Shown here: piece after piece, positions 1 through 5,152 of the stretch
How positions within the stretch are numbered: position 1 is the stretch's first letter
Layout: the number at the start of each line of letters is the position of its first letter
Source: an uncultured Coprococcus sp.
GTDB lineage: Bacteria; Bacillota; Clostridia; Lachnospirales; Lachnospiraceae
Length of the DNA: 5,152 bases
Assembly (NCBI GenBank): GCA_900548315.1
Contig: URJU01000151.1
Location: 1-5,152 of the forward strand
Direction of reading: 5' to 3'
Translations under genes and position numbers: made by a program
Notes under the pieces: model-generated
Told to the model about the DNA's origin: nothing
The model's database searches: none
What the model saw: the letters and a program-made list of their open reading frames with translations, nothing else

Positions 1-49
1 ACGAGATTACTACGCGTCTCGTGGGCTCGGAGATGTGTATAAGAGACAG
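1..49 (+). other. Illumina Nextera i7-side adapter (library contamination)
   Basis: This is synthetic sequence, not genome. It reads as the tail of the P7 primer (1-7, acgagat), an 8-base i7 index (8-15, tactacgc, which I recall as Nextera N719), the Nextera Read 2 adapter (16-30, gtctcgtgggctcgg), and the 19-bp Tn5 mosaic end (31-49, agatgtgtataagagacag). Genomic sequence begins at about base 50. The stretch should be trimmed before submission or gene calling. Bases 14-49 are the exact reverse complement of the other end of the contig. Confidence 0.98.
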
Positions 50-168
50 GCCTCAGCCTCTGTCTCATCATTCGTAAGCTCATGCCCTGCCTTGTTCAAA
101 AGTCCAAGCATGATCTCACTATCTACCAGGTTCTTATCACATCCGAGTGATATGAGTAATACTTTCAT
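50..168 (-). CDS. rimO: Ribosomal protein S12 methylthiotransferase RimO, N-terminal fragment (cut by contig end)
   Basis: Only the first 39 codons plus two bases are present, because the reading frame runs into adapter at base 49. The translation begins MKVLLISLGCDKNLVDSE and continues IMLGLLNKAGHELTNDETEAE. The SLGC-x-KNLVDSE signature is the start of the UPF0004 (MTTase N-terminal) domain of RimO. RimO is a cytosolic radical-SAM enzyme that methylthiolates an aspartate of ribosomal protein S12. Cys10 would be the first of the three cysteines that bind the auxiliary iron-sulfur cluster; the others, the radical-SAM CxxxCxxC motif and the TRAM domain lie off the contig. The ATG at 166-168 is preceded by GGAG (174-177) with a 5-nt spacer, 23 nt after the folD stop, so it is likely the last visible gene of the operon. 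The related MiaB is less likely because its motif normally reads GCQMN at this point. Confidence 0.9.
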
Positions 169-173
169 TTGTT

Positions 174-177
174 CTCC
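174..177 (-). promoter_or_regulatory. Ribosome binding site of rimO
   Basis: On the minus strand GGAG stands 5 nt before the ATG at 166-168, inside the 23-nt folD-rimO gap. It fixes the rimO start and supports a real gene in a stretch too short for ordinary ORF calling. Confidence 0.7.
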
Positions 178-191
178 AATAATCGTTAGTT

Positions 192-1034
192 TTAGTTTAT
201 ATTGATCGAATCTACACAGTTAGACATGAGCATCGCTATCGTCATAGGACCAACTCCGCCAGGTACAGGAGTTATCGCTCCTGCGACCTCCTTTGCAGAA
301 TCAAAATCAACATCTCCGCAAAGCTTGTTATTCTCATCTCTGTGGATTCCCACATCTATAACCGTTGCTCCCTCCTTGATATATGACGCATCTATCATCT
401 TTGGCTTTCCTATTGCCACCACAAGGATATCGGCACGTTTACACACTTTCTTCAGATCTTTGGTTCTGGAATGGCACACTGTTACTGTTCCATTTTCTCG
501 GAGCAGCAGCATGCTCATAGGCTTACCCACTATATTACTTCTGCCTAGTACCACACATTCCTTGCCCTCTATCTCTATTCCAGATCTCTTTATAAGCTGA
601 ATAACTCCTGCCGGTGTACACGATACAAATCCCGGCTGTCCTATACTGAGTGCACCTACACTCATAGGATGGAATCCATCCACATCCTTTTTAGGTGATA
701 TAGTCTTTATCACCTTATCTTCATCTATGTGTTTTGGAAGTGGAAGTTGTACAAGTATTCCATTTACCTTGTCATCAGCATTAAGCTTTTCGATGAGATC
801 GAGTAATTCTTGCTCTGTTGTCTCCCCTGGAAGTTCATACGAAAGAGAGCCTATCCCTATGTATTCACACGCTTTTTTCTTATTGCCTACATATACTGAT
901 GATGCAGGGTCATTGCCCACCTGAATAACTGCAAGGCATATCTCAACCCCCTCAGCCTTAAGTCCGGCAACCTTCTCCTTCAATTCATCTTTTATCTGTT
1001 TTGATATAACCTTACCGTCTATAAGTTTATACAT
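192..1034 (-). CDS. folD: Bifunctional methylenetetrahydrofolate dehydrogenase / methenyltetrahydrofolate cyclohydrolase FolD
   Basis: FolD is a cytosolic enzyme of one-carbon metabolism. It interconverts 5,10-methylene-THF and 5,10-methenyl-THF using NAD(P), and hydrolyses methenyl-THF to 10-formyl-THF. The 280-aa protein is complete and of normal family length (E. coli FolD is 288 aa). Signatures in order are YVGNKKKA (48-55), GILVQLPLP (92-100), DVDGFHP (117-123), CTPAGV (139-144), [11 protein letters not shown] (164-174) in the nucleotide-binding fold, and [10 protein letters not shown] (256-265). Aligned by eye with E. coli FolD, Tyr48, Lys52, Gln96 and Asp119 match active-site residues Tyr50, Lys54, Gln98 and Asp121, so both activities should be intact. 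Arg165 in GRS suggests NADP use, as in other family members (inference). The start is ATG with AGGAGGA 6 nt upstream. The gene follows fhs by 11 nt, which places consecutive pathway enzymes together. Confidence 0.97.
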   Translation of the reverse strand: MYKLIDGKVISKQIKDELKEKVAGLKAEGVEICLAVIQVGNDPASSVYVGNKKKACEYIGIGSLSYELPGETTEQELLDLIEKLNADDKVNGILVQLPLPKHIDEDKVIKTISPKKDVDGFHPMSVGALSIGQPGFVSCTPAGVIQLIKRSGIEIEGKECVVLGRSNIVGKPMSMLLLRENGTVTVCHSRTKDLKKVCKRADILVVAIGKPKMIDASYIKEGATVIDVGIHRDENNKLCGDVDFDSAKEVAGAITPVPGGVGPMTIAMLMSNCVDSININ

Positions 1035-1040
1035 ATATCT

Positions 1041-1047
1041 TCCTCCT
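1041..1047 (-). promoter_or_regulatory. Ribosome binding site of folD, overlapping the fhs stop codon
   Basis: On the minus strand AGGAGGA lies 6 nt before the folD ATG. Its first two bases are the last two of the fhs TAG stop (1046-1048). A ribosome finishing fhs would sit on this site, which favours translational coupling of the two enzymes. The near-consensus match also decides the folD start. Confidence 0.85.
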
Positions 1048-2716
1048 AGAATAATCCAACGATCTTTCCATCATCATTAACGTATATTCTCTCAGCAGCT
1101 GGCGACTTAGGCAGTCCCGGCATAGTCATTATAGTTCCTGTTATCGCAACAACAAAACCTGCTCCGGCACTCACATAAACCTCTCGTATATTTACATCAA
1201 ATCCTGTCGGTCTTCCAAGTTTCTTAGGATCATCCGACAGAGAATACTGGTTCTTTGCCATACATACAGGGAAGTTTCCAAAGCCCATCTCCTCTATCTT
1301 TGTGATAGCCTTGCTTGCCTCTGCACTGTATGTCACTCCATCTGCACCGTATATCTCTGTAGCGATACAGTTGATCTTATCCTTTATTGAAAGGCTATCA
1401 TCATAGAGCACCTTGAAGTTGCTCTTTTTATTCTCAATTGTGTTCAGGACTGCATTCGCAAGATCAATACCGCCCTTGCCTCCCTGCTCCCACACATTTG
1501 CGAGAGCAAAATCGCAGTCTCTGTCTTCGCAGAACTTCTTGACAAAATCAAGCTCAGCCTGGCTGTCTGTGACAAATCTGTTAAGTGTCACAACAACAGG
1601 CACACCGTACTTCTGAAGGTTCTCAATATGCTTTTCCAGATTGACTATACCAGCCTTGAGTGCATCGAGATTCTCCTCGCCTAGATCTGCCTTTGCTACA
1701 CCACCGTTGTACTTGAGTGCCCTTACTGTGGCAACAAGTACTACTGCATCCGGTTTCAGGTTGTTCATACGACACTTGATGTCAAAGAATTTTTCCGCTC
1801 CGAGATCCGCACCAAATCCAGCCTCTGTTATCACATAGTCTGCAAGCTTTAATGCAGTCTTAGTAGCCATTACACTGTTGCATCCATGTGCTATATTTGC
1901 AAATGGACCACCGTGTACTATTGCCGGTGTATGTTCAAGTGTCTGGATAAGATTTGGCTTGATCGCATCCTTTAACAGCGCTGCCATAGCTCCTACAGCC
2001 TTGAGATCTGCTGCGGTAACAGGCTCATTGTCAATATTGTATGCAACTATTATCCTTCCAAGTCTCTCCTGAAGGTCCTTCATATCACTTGCAAGACAGA
2101 GGATAGCCATGATCTCTGATGCAACGGTGATCACGAAACCATCTTCTCTAGGAACTCCGTCAACCCTCTTGCCAAGACCCACAACCGTGTGTCTGAGGAC
2201 TCTGTCATTCATATCCATACATCTCTTGAAAACAATTCTGTTTACATCGATCTTGAGCGCATTACCCTGCTGGATATGGTTATCCAACATAGCTGCAAGG
2301 AGATTGTTTGCCGATGTAATAGCATGGAAATCTCCTGTAAAGTGCAGGTTCAGATCCTCCATAGGAACAACCTGAGCATATCCACCGCCTGCCGCGCCTC
2401 CTTTTATTCCAAAACAAGGTCCAAGTGATGGTTCACGAAGTGCTATTACTGTCTTCTTTCCCAGCTGTCCCATAGCCTCTCCAAGTCCTACTGTGATCGT
2501 AGTCTTTCCCTCACCTGCAGGTGTTGGATTGATAGCTGTAACGAGGATAAGCTTTCCATTCTCGTTGCCCTCAACTTTCTTAATAAGTTCATCAGAAAGC
2601 TTTGCCTTGTATTTTCCATACATATCAAGATCATCCTCTGATATTCCGAGCTTGGCAGCGACCTCCCTAATGTGTTTCATTTCAGCATTCTGTGCAATTT
2701 CAATGTCTGTCATCAT
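1046..2716 (-). CDS. fhs: Formate--tetrahydrofolate ligase (10-formyl-THF synthetase)
   Basis: The enzyme joins formate to tetrahydrofolate at the expense of ATP, giving 10-formyl-THF for purine and formyl-Met-tRNA synthesis, and forming the first folate-dependent step of the Wood-Ljungdahl methyl branch where that pathway exists. The protein is complete at 556 aa, the normal length for bacterial monofunctional Fhs. Visible signatures are the P-loop TPAGEGKTT (65-73, Lys71), [19 protein letters not shown] (94-112), [10 protein letters not shown] (124-133), DMNDR (168-172), and near the C terminus [16 protein letters not shown] (524-539). By eye against the Moorella enzyme, Phe381 and Trp409 correspond to the residues that sandwich the folate ring. 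The start is the first of two adjacent ATGs, 9 nt after GGAGG (12 nt for the second). It lies 19 nt after the ftsK stop and 11 nt before folD. No frameshift or missing motif is seen. Confidence 0.98.
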   Translation of the reverse strand: MMTDIEIAQNAEMKHIREVAAKLGISEDDLDMYGKYKAKLSDELIKKVEGNENGKLILVTAINPTPAGEGKTTITVGLGEAMGQLGKKTVIALREPSLGPCFGIKGGAAGGGYAQVVPMEDLNLHFTGDFHAITSANNLLAAMLDNHIQQGNALKIDVNRIVFKRCMDMNDRVLRHTVVGLGKRVDGVPREDGFVITVASEIMAILCLASDMKDLQERLGRIIVAYNIDNEPVTAADLKAVGAMAALLKDAIKPNLIQTLEHTPAIVHGGPFANIAHGCNSVMATKTALKLADYVITEAGFGADLGAEKFFDIKCRMNNLKPDAVVLVATVRALKYNGGVAKADLGEENLDALKAGIVNLEKHIENLQKYGVPVVVTLNRFVTDSQAELDFVKKFCEDRDCDFALANVWEQGGKGGIDLANAVLNTIENKKSNFKVLYDDSLSIKDKINCIATEIYGADGVTYSAEASKAITKIEEMGFGNFPVCMAKNQYSLSDDPKKLGRPTGFDVNIREVYVSAGAGFVVAITGTIMTMPGLPKSPAAERIYVNDDGKIVGLF

Positions 2717-2725
2717 AGCTCTTAT

Positions 2726-2730
2726 CCTCC
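2726..2730 (-). promoter_or_regulatory. Ribosome binding site of fhs
   Basis: On the minus strand GGAGG lies inside the 19-nt ftsK-fhs gap. It is 9 nt from the first ATG (2714-2716) and 12 nt from the second (2711-2713), so the first ATG is the better start, though the second would change the protein by only one Met. Confidence 0.75.
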
Positions 2731-2735
2731 GCTTT

Positions 2736-5116
2736 TTATAAATTATTGTCTATATATTCATCGAACTGTTCCTGACTCATGAGGATCTTTCTGGCCTTTG
2801 TTCCTTCCTCCGGGCCAACAACCCCTGCCGCCATAAGCTGATCCATGATCCTGGCAGCTCTGTTAAAACCAATCTTGAACGTTCTCTGAAGCATACCTAT
2901 CGAAGCTTTTTCTTTCTCAATAATGAATCTTCCCGCCTCAACGAAATATTCATCCTTATCACTTGCTGATGCACCGCCTATTGCCGTTGCACCTGAACCG
3001 CCATTTCCCGATATTGATTTTGCCACGTCATCATCATATGTACCGACTCCGTTATTCTTTTTAAGAAAATCAACTACAGCCGTGACCTCATCATCGGATA
3101 CAAATGCCCCTTGTACCCTTACAGGTTTTGGATATCCTGTTGGATAAAACAGCATGTCTCCTTTTCCAAGAAGTTTCTCCGCTCCAACCATATCCAGTAT
3201 AGTTCTGGAGTCCACTCCCGATGACACCGCAAATGCAATTCTGGACGGAACATTTGCTTTTATAAGTCCTGTTATGACATCCACAGACGGTCTCTGTGTA
3301 GCTATAACAAGATGGATTCCCGCAGCTCTGGCAAGCTGTGAAAGTCTAACTATCGCATCCTCAACCTCACCGTGAGCAACCATCATAAGATCAGCAAGCT
3401 CGTCCACGATCACCACTATCTGCGGCATCTTAGACAATTTCTCGCCATCTGCCCCGGCAATTATAGCATTTTCAACCTTATCGTTATAACCCTGTATGTT
3501 TCTCACACTGTGTTCAGCAAAAAGCTGGTATCTTCTTGTCATCTCAACAACTGCCCAGTTGAGCGCACCAGCAGCCTTCTTTGGATCCGTGACAACAGGT
3601 ATCAACAGATGCGGTATACCATTATAGCATGCAAGCTCTACCATCTTAGGATCTATCATTATGAGCTTGACCTCCTCCGGTGTAGCTTTATAGAGGATAC
3701 TCATGATCAGTGTATTTATACAAACTGATTTACCTGATCCTGTGGCTCCTGCTATCAGAAGATGAGGCATCTTTGCAATGTCTGTCGCGATTACCTGTCC
3801 ACTTATATCTTTTCCAACAGCAAATGCCACTTTTGTCTTGAGGTTCTTAAAGTTATCAGACTCTATAAGTTCCCTGAATGCTACAATTGAATTCTCTTTG
3901 TTTGGCACCTCTATTCCTATCGCAGCTTTTCCAGGTATTGGCGCCTCTATACGAATATCCGCCGCAGCAAGATTGAGTTTTATATCATCAGCAAGATTAA
4001 GAATCTTACTTACCTTCACTCCCTGTTCAGGCTGCATCTCAAATCTCGTAACAGCAGGTCCACAGCTATAATTCGTTATCGTGACATTTACTCCAAATGT
4101 CTCAAGAGTGTTTTTTAATTTTATAGCAGTCTCTCTTACATGCGCATCTCTATTTGAATTATTATTCTTTGGCGGTTGATTGAGCAGACTTGCGGTAGGG
4201 AATCTGTACCTACGTCCCTCTTGATAAGTCTTTGCATCAGTATTGCTCTGAATGTTTCTCTTCGTCGGTTTCTTTGTGTTTGAACCTGTTGTATCCTCGG
4301 CAAACGCAGAATCCATAAGTGGATTGTAGTCAGAAACGCTCTCAGGATGCATATTTCCATTGATTGCTCCGGCAAGTATATCCTCTGGATCACCGTCTGG
4401 GATATCCTTCCGAATCATAGTTTTGTCCATAACCGCACTAGCTGCCACCGTATCAGATATGATCTTCTCCGGCTCCTCAAGCGTCTTAACTGTCTCCATA
4501 CGACCGGAATTTCGTCTATTGTGTACAGTTCTTCTATCTAGATTGTCATCCGTCCCCCTGTCAACCTGAACTGGATTGATGTACTCCTCCTCATCAGACA
4601 TTACTATCTTTTCAACATCGTTACTGAACTCATCATATGGCGATGCAGTACGATCACTAAACAGATCATCTGACTGCAGTTCATGAACATCTTCTCTATA
4701 GAAAAAGTCTTTTGGTTTTTCATTTTTATTTTTACCGCCGTCTGAAGGATTATATTCCGTTTTATTTTTATCTGTATTCACCTTCGTCTTATAGACATTG
4801 AGATTTGCCATCGATGGCTTTGCACGCCTGCCCGCAGATACACTCTCTCTGTCTTCATCCTCCGTCACCTGATTATATCGCTCCCTATCTCCTTCATAGT
4901 CAGTATATTCATCATCGTGATCATACCGTTTGTCGTAATCGTCCGATCTCTCATATCTGATCTTTTCCCACAATATTTTAATATTGTCAATTACTGATAT
5001 CTCTGTTATGAGTATAAACATCACGACCGCAAGAATGAACATCACTATACATGCCCCCGGAACACCCAAGAGTTTCCTTATAGCAAAAAAGATACCGCCA
5101 CCTATCACGCCGCCAC
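2736..5116 (-). CDS. ftsK: DNA translocase FtsK/SpoIIIE, C-terminal part (N terminus cut by contig end)
   Basis: This is a membrane-anchored, ATP-driven double-stranded DNA pump that clears or exports chromosomal DNA at the division or sporulation septum. Numbering from the valine codon at 5106-5108, 790 residues are visible, preceded by GG from the genomic bases at 5109-5114. One membrane segment remains (about 18-36, rich in V, F, I, L), probably the last of the usual N-terminal helices. A charged, low-complexity linker follows (about 45-300). The motor then shows Walker A GATGSGKS (454-461), Walker [11 protein letters not shown] (565-574), and [12 protein letters not shown] (603-614). The C-terminal gamma winged-helix domain (about 720-780) carries [15 protein letters not shown] (744-758), with Asn749, Arg753 and Asp756 at the positions thought to read the orienting DNA sequences. 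The GTG at 5108 is not a credible start: the only in-frame stop upstream is inside adapter. FtsK and SpoIIIE cannot be told apart from sequence alone here. The stop is 19 nt before fhs. Confidence 0.95.
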
Positions 5117-5152
5117 CTGTCTCTTATACACATCTCCGAGCCCACGAGACGC
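5117..5152 (-). other. Illumina Nextera i7-side adapter (library contamination)
   Basis: This is synthetic sequence: the reverse complement of the Tn5 mosaic end (5117-5135), then of the Nextera Read 2 adapter (5136-5150), then two bases (gc) that match the start of the reverse complement of the index seen at the left end. It supplies a false in-frame TAA (5124-5126) that makes the truncated ftsK frame look closed upstream. Genomic sequence ends at about 5116. Confidence 0.98.

Noticed and set aside
202..600. 132-residue plus-strand open frame antisense to folD
   Set aside because: It is Ser/Thr/Pro/Ile-rich, as expected for the reverse of a real gene, and covers the conserved C-terminal half of FolD.
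2109..2428. Two overlapping plus-strand open frames inside fhs (88 and 79 residues)
   Set aside because: They lie antisense within a fully conserved fhs gene, resemble no family I recognise, and I noted no start signal for them. They are best explained as shadow frames of biased codon use.
2717..2735. Possible promoter or terminator between ftsK and fhs
   Set aside because: The gap is only 19 nt and is largely used by the fhs ribosome binding site. The short T/A-rich run next to the ftsK stop has no stem-loop.
4136..4393. 85-residue minus-strand open frame in another frame within ftsK
   Set aside because: It overlaps the low-complexity linker of ftsK in an alternate frame. The residues show no recognisable domain, and the ftsK frame is continuous across it, so no frameshift is implied.
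14..5152. 36-bp perfect terminal inverted repeats with a Tn5 mosaic end, suggesting a composite transposon
   Set aside because: The repeats match the Illumina Nextera Read 2 adapter and index exactly, there is no transposase gene, and the cargo is ordinary chromosomal housekeeping genes.

Overview
The window is a short assembled contig carrying chromosomal housekeeping genes. Genomic sequence runs from about 50 to 5116. Both outer ends are Illumina Nextera library adapter: 1-49 and 5117-5152, a perfect 36-bp inverted pair that includes the 19-bp Tn5 mosaic end. The two end genes are therefore cut by the contig boundary and are not biologically truncated.

All four genes lie on the minus strand and are tightly packed. 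In transcription order they are: a 5'-truncated ftsK/spoIIIE-type DNA translocase (2736-5116), fhs for formate--tetrahydrofolate ligase (1046-2716), folD for methylene-THF dehydrogenase/cyclohydrolase (192-1034), and the first 39 codons of rimO for the ribosomal protein S12 methylthiotransferase (50-168). The gaps are 19, 11 and 23 nt, each of the last three genes has its own Shine-Dalgarno sequence, and there is no room for an internal terminator. The layout reads as one operon whose promoter lies off the right-hand end. No stretch over 300 bases lacks a gene.

The protein sequences look like Clostridia, most likely Lachnospiraceae. Supporting points are the moderate-to-low GC content, strong AGGAGG-type ribosome binding sites, the FtsK/SpoIIIE family type with a long acidic linker, the fhs-folD pair, and a RimO starting with an SLGCDKNLVDSE-type motif. 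The assignment rests on recognition and gene order, not on a database search, and the genus cannot be fixed.

Fhs and FolD are consecutive steps of one pathway: formate + THF + ATP gives 10-formyl-THF, which FolD converts through 5,10-methenyl-THF to 5,10-methylene-THF. FtsK/SpoIIIE (chromosome segregation) and RimO (ribosome modification) are functionally unrelated to this and probably share only transcription. I found no mobile element, CRISPR array, RNA gene or new system. The most useful observations are the adapter contamination and its effect on the end genes, the fhs-folD coupling, and the long charged FtsK linker.
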